This document shows, piece after piece, positions 43,574 to 52,885 of a stretch of DNA of 64,000 nucleotides. This DNA comes from Paraburkholderia bannensis (GTDB lineage: Bacteria; Pseudomonadota; Gammaproteobacteria; Burkholderiales; Burkholderiaceae): assembly GCF_014200455.1 (NCBI RefSeq), contig NZ_JACHBW010000020.1, forward strand, positions 62,001 through 126,000, written 5' to 3'. Below the pieces are notes generated by a model. That model saw nothing but the letters and a program-made list of their open reading frames with translations, searched no databases and was not told the DNA's origin. The number at the start of each line of letters is the position of its first letter. Within the stretch, counting starts at the first letter, position 1. Both the position numbers and the translations under genes were made by a program.

Positions 43574-45706
43574 ATGAATCAATCTCAACGTGGAACGTCG
43601 GTTCCGGGTCCGGTTCCGCTCCCGCGCCCGACCAGAAAGACCGCCATTCTGGCCGTTGGCGCGCTGCTCGCCTCTTATGCACGCATTGCCGCGGCTTCGG
43701 TCGTGATGAACTTCGCGCATGCGGACATCGGCGCCGTGGCCCATGCGATTGGCGAAGCGACGGGCAAAACCATCATCGTGGACCCGCGCGTGAAAGGCCA
43801 GATCGACCTGGTTTCCGCCGAGCCCGTGCCCGAAGACGAAGCGCTCAAGACCTTGCAATCGGCCCTGCGCATGCGCGGGTTTTCATTGCTTCAGGATCAC
43901 GGCATTCTCAAGGTAGTGCCTGAAGTCGACGCCAAGAATCAGGGGGTGCCCACCTACGTTGGCAATCAGCCTGTCGCAAAGGGCGATCAGATCATCACGC
44001 AGGTGTTTCAGCTCCATCGCGAATCGGCCGCCACGCTTCAACCGGTGCTGCGCCAGCTTATTTCGCCCAATAACACGGTCACGGCAAACGCCAGCAACAA
44101 CACGCTGGTCGTCACCGACTACGCAGACAACGTGCAAAGGATCGCGGCGGTTATCGCCGGGATGGAAGCCGCCTCCGCACCGCATATCGCGGTCGTGCAA
44201 CTGAATTTCGCGGATGCAACCGACGTCGCCCAGCAGGCGGCCAAAGTGCTGGACTTGAACAGCATCGGCAATAGCGACCCCACGCAGAAAGTAGTCGCCA
44301 CCGCGGATACGCGCAGCAACGCCATCATTCTGCGTTCGAGCAGCGCGGCGCGACTGGACGAAGCGCAGTCGCTCATCATCAAGCTCGATACGCCCACCCG
44401 CGCGCCCGGCAATATCCATATCGTCACCTTGCGCAACGCGGACGCCACCGAACTCGCCCGGACATTGCGCGGGATTCTGGGGCAATCGAGCGGCAACAGC
44501 GACTCGCTCGCCAGCGCCGTTCTTGGCGCCAGTTCGCAAAGCGCGTCTGGCTTGCCCAACAGCAACGGCTCGCTGCCGCCCTTGCCGAGCGGTTCCGATA
44601 GCTCGTCGACCAAAAGCGCCACATCGTCCGGCTCAAGTTCTTCCGCGAGCAGCGCTTCGGGGCAAGCGCAGGGCGGCGGCGATCAGGACGACAAGGGTGC
44701 AGGTGAGATCGTCGCGGACACCTCGACGAATTCACTGATCATCACCGCGCCGGAACCCGTATTCCGCAATCTCAGCACCGTGATCGCGCGACTCGATCAG
44801 CGCAAGGTGCAGGTCTATATCGAATCGCTGATCATGGAGGTCAACTCCGAAAAAGACGGCGAGTTCGGTATCGAATGGATGACGACCTCGGGTCTCGAAT
44901 CGCTCGCCGAAACTACTACGGACGTCGGCGTGGTCGCCGGATTCGGGAATATTCTCGGCACCAAGGGGCTATTGCGCGCGCTGCAAACGAATTCCGATGT
45001 GAATGTGCTATCCACGCCGAGCCTCGTCACGCTCGACAATCACGAAGCGCGCATTCTGGTTGGCAGCAACGTGCCGATCGAGTCGGGCTCTTACTCCACC
45101 AGTTCGTCGAGTTCGAGCGCAGCGAACGCCTTCAATACCTATAGCCGCACGGACGTTGGCATCATCCTGAACGTCAAGCCGCAGATCAACGAAGGCGGCA
45201 CCATCACGATGCAGGTCTATTCTGAAGATTCGAGCGTCGAGAGCGATACCTCGACCCAGTCCGGCGGCTTCACCATCGACAAACGCTCGTTGCAGACCAC
45301 CATTCTCGCTGACGACGGCCAGATCATCGCGCTGGGCGGGCTGATCAGCGACAGCTATACGAATGGCAATACGCGCACGCCGTGGATTTCGAAGATTCCA
45401 GTCATCGGCGCATTGTTCAGGCACGAAACGAAAAGCCGCCAGAAAAAAGATCTGCTTGTTTTCCTGCGGCCCGTGATCGTGAAGGACGGCGCGATGTTGC
45501 AGGCGATTGCATCCGATCGCTACGGCTATATGCAGGCGCGCTCGAAGACGTACAAGTCGGACAACTGGCTCATGAAGGACGATACGGTGCCTGCGTTGCC
45601 CTCGACTGACGGCAAATCCGGCGAGATCGTCGATTTGACTCACGTGCGGCAAGCAGCGAAGCAAGACGCAATCGAACAGTCCGCGCCGCCTGCCGTCGCT
45701 CGGTGA
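43574..45706 (+). CDS. gspD: GspD, outer-membrane secretin of type II secretion
   Basis: A secretin of about 710 residues. The start at 43574 gives a signal peptide with the hydrophobic core TAILAVGALLASYARIAAA; a start at 43547 adds nine residues. The N0 domain follows (NFAHADIGAVAHAIGEATGKTIIVDPRVKG), then N1-N3 repeats (VFQLHRESAATLQPVLRQLISPNNTVTANASNNTLVVTDY, TLRNADATELARTLRGILGQ), a Ser-rich linker of about 70 residues and the secretin core (VYIESLIMEVNSEKDGEFGIEW, LSTPSLVTLDNHEARILVG, VGIILNVKPQINEGGTI, LGGLISD, PVIGALFRHE, LLVFLRPVIV). No pilotin gene is identified. It is divergent from the peroxidase-gspIJK unit. Confidence 0.9.
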   Translation: MNQSQRGTSVPGPVPLPRPTRKTAILAVGALLASYARIAAASVVMNFAHADIGAVAHAIGEATGKTIIVDPRVKGQIDLVSAEPVPEDEALKTLQSALRMRGFSLLQDHGILKVVPEVDAKNQGVPTYVGNQPVAKGDQIITQVFQLHRESAATLQPVLRQLISPNNTVTANASNNTLVVTDYADNVQRIAAVIAGMEAASAPHIAVVQLNFADATDVAQQAAKVLDLNSIGNSDPTQKVVATADTRSNAIILRSSSAARLDEAQSLIIKLDTPTRAPGNIHIVTLRNADATELARTLRGILGQSSGNSDSLASAVLGASSQSASGLPNSNGSLPPLPSGSDSSSTKSATSSGSSSSASSASGQAQGGGDQDDKGAGEIVADTSTNSLIITAPEPVFRNLSTVIARLDQRKVQVYIESLIMEVNSEKDGEFGIEWMTTSGLESLAETTTDVGVVAGFGNILGTKGLLRALQTNSDVNVLSTPSLVTLDNHEARILVGSNVPIESGSYSTSSSSSSAANAFNTYSRTDVGIILNVKPQINEGGTITMQVYSEDSSVESDTSTQSGGFTIDKRSLQTTILADDGQIIALGGLISDSYTNGNTRTPWISKIPVIGALFRHETKSRQKKDLLVFLRPVIVKDGAMLQAIASDRYGYMQARSKTYKSDNWLMKDDTVPALPSTDGKSGEIVDLTHVRQAAKQDAIEQSAPPAVAR

Positions 45707-45732
45707 GCCGCCTGCGCGGCCCGCGCCAGACA

Positions 45733-45888
45733 TCACGAACCGAAGAACGGCACGCAGTAGTCCGGCGGGCCGACGCAGTCGCCAGGACCGTTCGGCTGCG
45801 GGTGCAGGTTGGCGCAGCCCGATATGGCCGCCGTCGCCACGGCGCATAGCGCCGCGCGCACGATGTAAATGACAATGCGTGATTTCAT
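45733..45888 (-). CDS. Very small lipoprotein
   Basis: A 51-residue protein starting at the ATG at 45888: a hydrophobic signal (MKSRIVIYIVRAALCAVATAAISGC) with the lipobox ISGC and a short mature part (ANLHPQPNGPGDCVGPPDYCVPFFGS) with two more Cys. It converges on gspD. It could be a pilotin-like or envelope lipoprotein; nothing proves a link. Confidence 0.65.
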   Translation of the reverse strand: MKSRIVIYIVRAALCAVATAAISGCANLHPQPNGPGDCVGPPDYCVPFFGS

Positions 45889-45987
45889 GTGATCGAAACC
45901 CGGATGATTGGCCGCGCTACGAATGCCCGTCACGTCGCGCGGCCATGCCGGCATGACGGTTGCGTTCTAAGACGCAGCTACGATGCG

Positions 45988-46254
45988 TCAGTGATGCGCG
46001 TAAAGCGTGCTGTTGAGCGTCTTGAACTCGCCGTCGTTCTGCGCCTGCACCATCTCGTGATAGACCTCGGCACGCGTGATGTGCGCGTTGCCGTCGTTAT
46101 TCCAGGCGGGCGCAGGTGCGCTTGCGGGCGCGGTTACCGCCGACGTCGCCGGTGTTTCCACGGCATGTGGGTCGCCCGGCGTACCGCTTGCGTGCGCCAG
46201 CGTCGACATGGACACCAGCAGGACAACCAGCGCGCCGTTCCAACTTTTCTTCAC
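45988..46254 (-). CDS. DUF4148-type small secreted protein
   Basis: An 88-residue protein beginning with GTG at 46254, eight bases after AAAGGAG; the longer upstream frame has no site or signal. The signal peptide (KKSWNGALVVLLVSMSTLAHA) is cut before SGTPGD. A Pro/Ala/Thr-rich linker leads to HITRAEVYHEMVQAQNDGEFKTLNSTLYAHH, which matches the TRA-x-V-x-x-E helix of the DUF4148 family common in Burkholderia. Function unknown. Confidence 0.75.
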   Translation of the reverse strand: MKKSWNGALVVLLVSMSTLAHASGTPGDPHAVETPATSAVTAPASAPAPAWNNDGNAHITRAEVYHEMVQAQNDGEFKTLNSTLYAHH

Positions 46255-46693
46255 TTCAAGCTCCTTTCCAGCCGCGTGGCCGGTGCCGTCAATCAATTCA
46301 TGCGGCAAGGATAGAGGCGCGAACCTGCGCGAATATCTGCAGGAAAGTGAAGAAATGTTTAAGAGCGTACTCATGCGCGGCCTACGCTTCGATAAACTCC
46401 GATTCACTCAGGCGTCCTGATCGTCTTCGCGATGCACATACTGAGGCACCAAGTCGCGCCCCGAATAGCCGTAAAAAAACAACACCTTCGCGGGCGACGC
46501 GCTTGCAGCGCTGTCTGGACGGGAGCTACATCGCACCGAGTATTTTGAAACTCAGTCTTTCAGATTTTTGAATTCGTTCACAAAGAGCGTTACGCATAAT
46601 CGCCCCCTGAACCGGCTGGCGTGCCTCCGTCACCGTGATTCGATTTCATGAAGCGAATGCTCTCTCACGCAACTTTTTAATGAATCTCCATCA
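46255..46693. other. Intergenic region upstream of the second porin
   Basis: About 440 nt with no supported gene; its open frames are Arg/Ser-rich and without family likeness. It must carry the promoters of the DUF4148 gene and the porin. AT-richer DNA lies at 46470-46700. Confidence 0.45.
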
Positions 46694-47866
46694 ATGAAAA
46701 AAAACGCTCTCGCTCTCGCGGCCACACTGGCTTCGTTCGCATCCGTCGCTCATGCACAAAGCAGCGTCACGCTCTATGGCGCGCTGGACACCTCGGTTGC
46801 TTTCTTCGGCAATCAGGCAGGCAAGAACGGTTCAGGCAACACGTTCCAGATGATGTCGGGCAATGTCTCGCCCAACCTGTGGGGCTTGAAGGGCACGGAA
46901 GATCTCGGCAGCGGCCTGTCGGCGATCTTCAAGCTCGAAAGCGGTTTCAACATCGATAACGGCAAGCAAGGCCAGGGCAGCCGCATGTTCGGCCGTACCG
47001 CGATGGTGGGCCTGAGCTCGACCACGGGCGGCACGGTGACGCTGGGTCGTCAGTACGATCCGCTGATCGATCTGCTCCAGCCGATGACCGACGACGTCAA
47101 CTTCGGCTCCGCCTTCGCCACGCCGGGCGACATCGACAACTACGACAACAGCTACCGCACCAACAATTCGGTGAAGTACACGAGCCCGAACTGGGCCGGC
47201 CTGCAGGTCAGCGCAATGTACGCGTTCGGCGGCGAAGCAGGCAGCATGGGCGCGGGCCAGACGTGGGCCATCGCGGCGGCGTACAACCACGGTCCGTTCG
47301 GCTTCGGCGCGGGCTACTTCAAGGCCAACAGCAACAGCGGCACGAATGCCTCGTTCGACGGCCTGAATCCGAACACCAGCGTCAACGTCGATTCGTCGGC
47401 GATCTCGGGCGGCTTCGTGTCGGCCAACTCGCTGCAGATCATCCGCGCCGTGGGCAACTACAACTACGGTCCCTTCCAGGCGGGCTTGAGCTACAGCAAC
47501 GTCGACTACGCCAACTACACCAGCGCGTACGGTTCGAACAGCGACACGAAGTTCAACACGGGACAGTTCTTCCTGAACTACCAGGTCACGCCGATGACGT
47601 TGCTGGGCTTCGGCTACAACTACACCAAGGGTAGCGGCAACGGTGTGAACGCCAGCTACAACCAGTTCACGCTGGGCGGCGACTACTTCCTCTCGAAGCG
47701 CACCGACATTTACGTGCTAGCGGGCTACCAGAAGGCTTCGGGCCGCACGATCGACGCCGATACGGGCGCGCTCGTGAACGCCACGGCCTCGTTCGGCGAC
47801 TTCGGCAACGACGCCACCACGAACAAGCAGGCGATGGCGATGATCGGCGTTCGCCACCACTTCTGA
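46694..47866 (+). CDS. OmpC-like trimeric porin
   Basis: A 390-residue outer-membrane porin: signal peptide KKNALALAATLASFASVAHA cut before QSSVTLYGALDTS, the LWGLKGTEDLGSGLSAIFKLESGF motif, NNSVKYTSPNWAGLQ, many alternating aromatic beta strands, and a C-terminal Phe in IGVRHHF. It is clearly a different porin from the one at 5401-6474, with long Asn/Gly/Ser-rich loops. It stands alone; no ligand is implied by neighbours. Confidence 0.93.
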   Translation: MKKNALALAATLASFASVAHAQSSVTLYGALDTSVAFFGNQAGKNGSGNTFQMMSGNVSPNLWGLKGTEDLGSGLSAIFKLESGFNIDNGKQGQGSRMFGRTAMVGLSSTTGGTVTLGRQYDPLIDLLQPMTDDVNFGSAFATPGDIDNYDNSYRTNNSVKYTSPNWAGLQVSAMYAFGGEAGSMGAGQTWAIAAAYNHGPFGFGAGYFKANSNSGTNASFDGLNPNTSVNVDSSAISGGFVSANSLQIIRAVGNYNYGPFQAGLSYSNVDYANYTSAYGSNSDTKFNTGQFFLNYQVTPMTLLGFGYNYTKGSGNGVNASYNQFTLGGDYFLSKRTDIYVLAGYQKASGRTIDADTGALVNATASFGDFGNDATTNKQAMAMIGVRHHF

Positions 47867-48060
47867 TTGATCGGAAGAAAAATCGCGCTTCACACGCTTC
47901 AGATACGAGGCACGACGCGGCGCGCGCAGATTGGCGCGCCATGTTCGACGCGCATGCCGCCGCACACGGCGCATACGCGTTTTTCATGGGACGCGTGCGC
48001 CATGCGGGAGCGGGCAGGCGCGGTGGGCCGCAAAAATTCGGCAGCGCCGTTTTCCTACGC

Positions 48061-48066
48061 TATAAT
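48061..48066 (+). promoter_or_regulatory. -10 box of the riboswitch-controlled gene
   Basis: A perfect TATAAT lies 11 nt before the first conserved riboswitch bases; no good -35 box is at the expected distance. Transcription would start about where the riboswitch begins. The stretch 47867-48060 after the porin shows no gene. Confidence 0.55.
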
Positions 48067-48071
48067 GCGCG

Positions 48072-48188
48072 GGTCTTAGGGGAGTAGTCTGCCTTGCGCG
48101 CAATGTGCGGGGCGCCGTCGTCAACATAATTGGCAGTTTTGCCATGGCGCCGGCAGCCGTTCTTCGGCCTGACGAGACCTATGACGTC
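48072..48188 (+). promoter_or_regulatory. yybP-ykoY manganese riboswitch
   Basis: Three conserved blocks of this riboswitch family appear in order: AGGGGAGTAG (48078-48087), GTCGTCAACATA (48117-48128) and GACGAGACCTATGACG (48171-48186), separated by variable GC-rich stems (GCCTTGCGCG, GGCAGTTTTGCC). The family binds Mn2+ and turns on exporters of manganese or calcium. It lies 118 nt upstream of a cation-antiporter gene. The part from 48189 to 48305, with CCCGGGCTGGGCGGGGGG and pairing candidates downstream, is the likely expression platform. Confidence 0.85.
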
Positions 48189-48305
48189 ATCCCTTACACC
48201 CGGGCTGGGCGGGGGGATTGCGTCATTGGTCCATCCGTCCGGCCCGTGGAATGTCACTAAAACAATGTCCCTCAATTCCCGCTTCCACTCAGTGGAGCGT
48301 GCGTC

Positions 48306-49316
48306 ATGATCTGGACGTTCGCCCTGCTCATTGCCGCTGCCGGCATCATCTATCTGTCCTGCGAGACCTTCGTCAATGGCGTCGAATGGCTCGGGCAGAA
48401 ACTCAATATCACGCAGACCGCCACCGGCACGATTCTCGCCGCCTTTGGTACGGCCTTGCCTGAAAGCGTCGTCACGCTCGTGGCGGTTGCATTCGGCGGC
48501 GATGCCGCGCACAAGGAAATCGGCATCGGCGCGGCGATTGGCGGCCCGCTTGCGCTGAGCACCGTCGCTTATGCGGTGGTGGGCGTCGCCCTGCTCGCGA
48601 CCGCGGCCCGCGCGGGCCGCGCACGCGCCGGCACCGTCGACGCCGATACGCGCCGCCTGCGCCGCGACCAGTTGTGGTTCCTCGCGATCTTCGTCGCGAA
48701 GATCGGCCTGGGCCTGGTGGTGTTCCACTTCAAGCCTCTGCTCGGCATCGCGTTTCTCGCGGCCTATGGGTTCTATTGCTGGAAGGAATTGAGCGACGAC
48801 GGTGACGGCCAGGCCGTGGAAGGCGAGGATCTGGAACCGCTCAAGCTGCGCCCGCACGATGCGAATCCCGCGATGGTGTGGATTCTTGCGCAGACGCTCG
48901 GCGCGCTGGTGGTGATCTTCTTCGCTTCGCACCTGTTCGTGCAGCAGATCAGCGCCGTGGGACCGTGGCTTGGCCTGAGCGCGCAGTTGAGCGCGCTGCT
49001 CTTCAGCCCGATCGCCACCGAGCTGCCCGAAATCATGAACGCGATCATCTGGGTGCGTCAGGGCAAGGAGCGTCTGGCGCTGGCGAACATCAGCGGCGCG
49101 ATGATGATCCAGGCGACCATTCCCACCGCCTTCGGCCTGTTCTTCACGCCGTGGCATCTGGCGTCGCCTTCGATCCTCGCCGCCGTCATGACGATGATCG
49201 CGATCCTGTTCCTGCAGTGGTCGTTCCGCGCGCCGCAGGTCAAGAGCCGCCAGCTCACGCACGTGGGCTGGCTCTATGCCGTGTTCGCGGCCATGCTCTT
49301 CGTGATTCCGCAGTGA
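48306..49316 (+). CDS. CaCA-type sodium/calcium (manganese) exchanger family protein
   Basis: A 336-residue inner-membrane antiporter with about ten membrane segments and the two inverted alpha repeats of the CaCA superfamily: GTILAAFGTALPESVVTLVAV and ALLFSPIATELPEIMNAIIWV, each with the conserved acidic residue in PE. A polar loop in the middle (DDGDGQAVEGEDLEP) is acidic. Because a Mn2+ riboswitch controls it, manganese export is more likely than calcium exchange. Single gene; the convergent chemoreceptor gene follows. Confidence 0.88.
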   Translation: MIWTFALLIAAAGIIYLSCETFVNGVEWLGQKLNITQTATGTILAAFGTALPESVVTLVAVAFGGDAAHKEIGIGAAIGGPLALSTVAYAVVGVALLATAARAGRARAGTVDADTRRLRRDQLWFLAIFVAKIGLGLVVFHFKPLLGIAFLAAYGFYCWKELSDDGDGQAVEGEDLEPLKLRPHDANPAMVWILAQTLGALVVIFFASHLFVQQISAVGPWLGLSAQLSALLFSPIATELPEIMNAIIWVRQGKERLALANISGAMMIQATIPTAFGLFFTPWHLASPSILAAVMTMIAILFLQWSFRAPQVKSRQLTHVGWLYAVFAAMLFVIPQ

Positions 49317-49350
49317 AATTCAGCAGGACTTCAAAGCGGCTTTAAAGCGC

Positions 49351-50907
49351 TTATGCATGCGCGAGACGGAACACCGACACCGCCTCGCGCATGCGCTGCG
49401 ACTGCGCTTCCAGCGCACTGGCAGCGGCCGCCGCCTCTTCGACCAACGCAGCGTTCTGCTGCGTGACCTGATCCATCTGGCTCACCGCATGGCCGACCTG
49501 CTCGATGCCATCGCTTTGCTCGGCCGTGGCCGTGGTGATTTCGCCCATCAGCGTCGCGACATTACGCACCGCGCCCACGATCTCACCCATCGTATTGCCC
49601 GCCTGCGTGACGAGCGCGTTGCCGCTTGCTACGTGCTCGATCGACTGCCCGATCAGATCCTTGATCTCGCGCGCCGCACCCGCGCTACGCTGCGCGAGCG
49701 TCCGCACTTCGCCCGCCACTACGGCAAAGCCGCGGCCCTGCTCGCCCGCGCGCGCTGATTCCACCGCCGCGTTGAGCGCGAGAATATTGGTCTGGAACGC
49801 GATGCTGTCGATCATGCCCGTGATTTCCGCGATCTTCTTCGAGCTGGCGCTGATGTCGGCCATCGTGCGCACGGCGCGACTCACGACATCGCCGCCCTGC
49901 TGCGCGAGATCGGCTGCGCCGCCTGCGAGCGTGCTGGCCTCGCGTGCGTGCTCGGCATTCTGGCGCACCGTGGACGTAAGTTGCTCCATGCTCGCCGCGG
50001 TCTCTTCGAGCGACGCCGATTGCTCCTCGGTGCGGCTCGACAGATCGAGATTGCCGGCGGCGATTTCGCGCGCGGCCGTGTGAATCGCCTCGCAGCTGTC
50101 GCGCACGCCCGAGACCGTTTGTGTGAGGCCCGACTGCATGCGATGCATGGCCGCGAACAGCAGGCCGATTTCATTGCCGCTCGCGGGCGGCACGCGCACG
50201 GTGAGATCGTTCGAGGCGATGCGATCGAGCACGTCGGCGGCCTGTGCGAGCGGCGCGGACACCACGCGGCGCAGCGCGAAATGGGTCGCCACGATCAGTG
50301 CGAGCGCGAGGCTCACGCCCAGCACCACCATGCCGACGATCCACTGATATTGCGTATTGCCGCTGGCAAGCGCCGCTTCGGAAAGCTGGTTGGCAAGCTG
50401 CTGGAACTTCTCGACGTTCGCCGAATAGACCTGACCCGAGGTGGTGATCGCGCTGTCGTTGAGCGTGGCGTAGGCCGAGGTATCGCCGTTTGCGAGCGCG
50501 TCTCGCGCCCGCGCGAGATTCGCCGCCAGTTGCCCCGACGAATCGACGAGTTGTGCCTTGAGCCCCGTATCCATGCCGTCGAACGGCGCGGCCTTCTCGA
50601 ACGACTGCGTCTCGCTCGCGGAGAGATCGAGCGTGCGCTGCGCGCTCTTGAGCGCGGAATCGCGCCCGGCCGTGTCGTTGCGTTCCTTCAGCGCGGTGTA
50701 GGCGCGCATCAGCGCCGAGCGCGTGCGTGCGGTGTCCTTGTACGCGTCGTTGACCAGGATGGTCTGGCGCGCCATCTCGCGCAGCCCCTGGGTGTTGCTA
50801 TTGGCGCTATGAAGCGCAACGATGCCGACGAGGCCGCCCAGCAAAATCATCGTCGAGAAAACCACGAGGACCGCCAGCAGGCTGGCCCGAACCGTTAAAT
50901 TGCGCAT
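49351..50907 (-). CDS. Methyl-accepting chemotaxis protein
   Basis: A 518-residue chemoreceptor: membrane helix at residues about 8-30, a helical periplasmic four-helix-bundle sensor (to about 188), a second membrane helix (VGMVVLGVSLALALIVA), a HAMP domain (PLAQAADVLDRIASNDLTVRV) and a Tsr-like signalling domain with the hairpin tip IDSIAFQTNILALNAAVESARAGEQGRGFAVVAGEVRTLAQRSAGAAREIK. Methylation helices flank it. No CheR-binding pentapeptide is seen at the C-terminus (FRLAHA). The ligand is unknown. Confidence 0.93.
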   Translation of the reverse strand: MRNLTVRASLLAVLVVFSTMILLGGLVGIVALHSANSNTQGLREMARQTILVNDAYKDTARTRSALMRAYTALKERNDTAGRDSALKSAQRTLDLSASETQSFEKAAPFDGMDTGLKAQLVDSSGQLAANLARARDALANGDTSAYATLNDSAITTSGQVYSANVEKFQQLANQLSEAALASGNTQYQWIVGMVVLGVSLALALIVATHFALRRVVSAPLAQAADVLDRIASNDLTVRVPPASGNEIGLLFAAMHRMQSGLTQTVSGVRDSCEAIHTAAREIAAGNLDLSSRTEEQSASLEETAASMEQLTSTVRQNAEHAREASTLAGGAADLAQQGGDVVSRAVRTMADISASSKKIAEITGMIDSIAFQTNILALNAAVESARAGEQGRGFAVVAGEVRTLAQRSAGAAREIKDLIGQSIEHVASGNALVTQAGNTMGEIVGAVRNVATLMGEITTATAEQSDGIEQVGHAVSQMDQVTQQNAALVEEAAAAASALEAQSQRMREAVSVFRLAHA

Positions 50908-50983
50908 GCTGCGGGGGCCGGCGAACGCCGGATAGTCGTTGCGATGCCTTCAATAACGGCAATAATCCTCGTTCGCTTTAGGG

Positions 50984-51420
50984 TCATATATATGGGCGCA
51001 CAATTTCCTTTCGCGCAACTTTCACCATGCTTACTACGCGCTCCAGTTGCAGCGTGAGATCGATGTGCTTTTCGGCGGCCAGCGGTTGATAGAGATCGGC
51101 GACTTCCGCGCACAGCTTGTCGAGCGCGACATCGCCAAATCCCGCGCACCGCCGCATTGCTTCGATATCCGAAATACGCAGCATGGCGGAGAAGCGACCA
51201 ACACATCGTTGACGCCACGCGTGGCCTGGTCGACCAGATGTGCGTGCTCGCCCTCAAGACGTTCCAGTAGCACGCGCGCGAGATGCGCTCGCAGCCGCGC
51301 GAGCGGCGTGCGCATATCGTGCGCGGTGCCGTCACACGCGCCCTTGACCTCGTGCATGAGACGCGCATCCAGATCGCCCGCTGCGATCTGCGATTGATCG
51401 ATCAGTCTGGAAAATGGATC
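50984..51420 (-). pseudogene. Decayed sensor histidine kinase fragment
   Basis: The minus strand reads part of a histidine kinase. A HAMP start (DPFSRLIDQSQIAAGDLDARL) is joined directly to the HisKA region (MHEVKGACDGTAHDMRTPLARLRAHLARVLLERL), so most of HAMP is deleted. The HisKA helix continues to VNDVL, then a single missing base shifts the frame: the next frame resumes at GRFSAMLRISDIEAMRRCAGFGDVALDKLCAEVADLYQPLA and ends at a stop near 50984. The ATP-binding domain, membrane segments and response-regulator gene are absent. The rest of 50908-51655 has no intact gene. Confidence 0.8.
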
Positions 51421-51655
51421 ATCGCGATGGATGAAGCAGCAAGGCGAGGCGTGGCTCGCAGCTTGAGCGCTCCCGCCTGTCCTGCCTGCCCTCCATCGAA
51501 ACCCGGATGAAAGCTGGCTGTACAATCGAGGCTTGAGGTTTTTTCAAATCTGTCCCTCGCGGCACACAGGCAGCTTTTCCCGTTTCCTCAGTGGGCGCGC
51601 CCTTGCGGCGCTTAGCATTTGCATGCCTGCCGCAGCCTTTAGCTGATCACTCCTG

Positions 51656-52885
51656 ATGTCGGATATCGAATGCGCGCAGGCTTCGCGCGCGAAGCAATCG
51701 AACACTTGCAATAAAGAACATTGGGCGGCCGTCTGGTCGCTCGCACTGGGCTCATTCGCCAGCGTCACCACCGAATTCCTGCCTGTGGGCGTGCTGCCCG
51801 AGGTGGCGCACACCTTCAACATTTCGGACGGCCAGGCCGGGTTGATGATGACCTCGCCCGCACTGTTCGCGGCGGTGGCCGCGCCCGGCGTGATGATGGC
51901 CGCTGGACGCATCGACCGGCGGCGTGTCTTGATCGGCCTCTGCGTGATGTTGCTTGCGGCGTGCCTGCTCGCGGCCTTTGCAAACAGTTTCGCGCTGCTG
52001 CTGGTGAGCCGCGCGATGGTTGGCGCGAGTCTCGGCGCGTTCTGGTCGCTGGGTCTGGCCGTGGCCGGACGACTCGTCGCTCCGGAACATGTGCATCACG
52101 CAGCGGGGACGATCTTCGGCGGTGCGGCGCTCGCGATGATCGTGGGGCTGCCCTTCGGCACCTTGCTCGCGGGCTTTTTCAGCTGGCGCGGCGCGTTCAT
52201 CGGCGCGGGCGTGCTGGCGAGTGTCGCGTTGATCGCACAGATCGTCGTGCTTCCGCCGATGCCCGCGCAATCCAGATTGCGTCTTGCGGGCTTCGCCGAC
52301 TTCGCACGGCAACGCGAGGCGCAATTGAGTCTCGCGCTCACGCTGCTGGTGTTTATCACGCACTTCGGCGCGTACACCTATTTAATGCCGCTGCTGCTTC
52401 AGGCAGGCATTTCCGGCGATACCGGCACAGGGGTGCTGCTTGCCTATGGCTTCTGCGCGCTGGTCGCGAATTTCGCGGCCGGGCGTTATGTGGGTCGCAA
52501 GCTCGGCGCGGCGATGCTCGGCAATATCCTGCTGCTCGCCGTGACGCTGGCCGTTCTGCCTTCGCTGGACCATGCGCGCCTGACCGTACTCGCGGGCGTG
52601 ATGATCTGGGGCATCGCATGGGGCGCGCTGCCGCTGTGCCTGAACGTCTGGCATCGGCGTGTGCCGGGCGGCGAGAGCGAAGCCGCCGCCGCGCTCTTCA
52701 CGCTGGCGACGCAAGTGGCGATTGCGCTGGGTTCAGTGGTGGGCGGCGTGGTCGTCGATCATCGGAGCCTGGCCGCCGATTATCGCTATTGCGCGCTGCT
52801 GGGATGCGTCGCCGCCGCGCTGGCGTTTCGTGCAGGTTCGCGCGCACGTTCGCGCGAACTTCAAATCGAAAAGGAGCACGTATGA
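51656..52885 (+). CDS. MFS transporter (DHA1/AraJ-like drug or sugar efflux family)
   Basis: A 409-residue carrier with 12 predicted membrane segments. Landmarks are LGSFASVTTEFLPVGVLPEVAHTFNISDGQAGLMMTSPALFAAVAAPGV (first helices of the AraJ/SotB group), the loop DRRRVLIG between helices 2 and 3, and LGAFWSLGLAVAGRLVAPEH. The substrate is unknown. The stop overlaps the RidA gene start by 4 nt (ATGA), so the two are one unit. Confidence 0.9.
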   Translation: MSDIECAQASRAKQSNTCNKEHWAAVWSLALGSFASVTTEFLPVGVLPEVAHTFNISDGQAGLMMTSPALFAAVAAPGVMMAAGRIDRRRVLIGLCVMLLAACLLAAFANSFALLLVSRAMVGASLGAFWSLGLAVAGRLVAPEHVHHAAGTIFGGAALAMIVGLPFGTLLAGFFSWRGAFIGAGVLASVALIAQIVVLPPMPAQSRLRLAGFADFARQREAQLSLALTLLVFITHFGAYTYLMPLLLQAGISGDTGTGVLLAYGFCALVANFAAGRYVGRKLGAAMLGNILLLAVTLAVLPSLDHARLTVLAGVMIWGIAWGALPLCLNVWHRRVPGGESEAAAALFTLATQVAIALGSVVGGVVVDHRSLAADYRYCALLGCVAAALAFRAGSRARSRELQIEKEHV

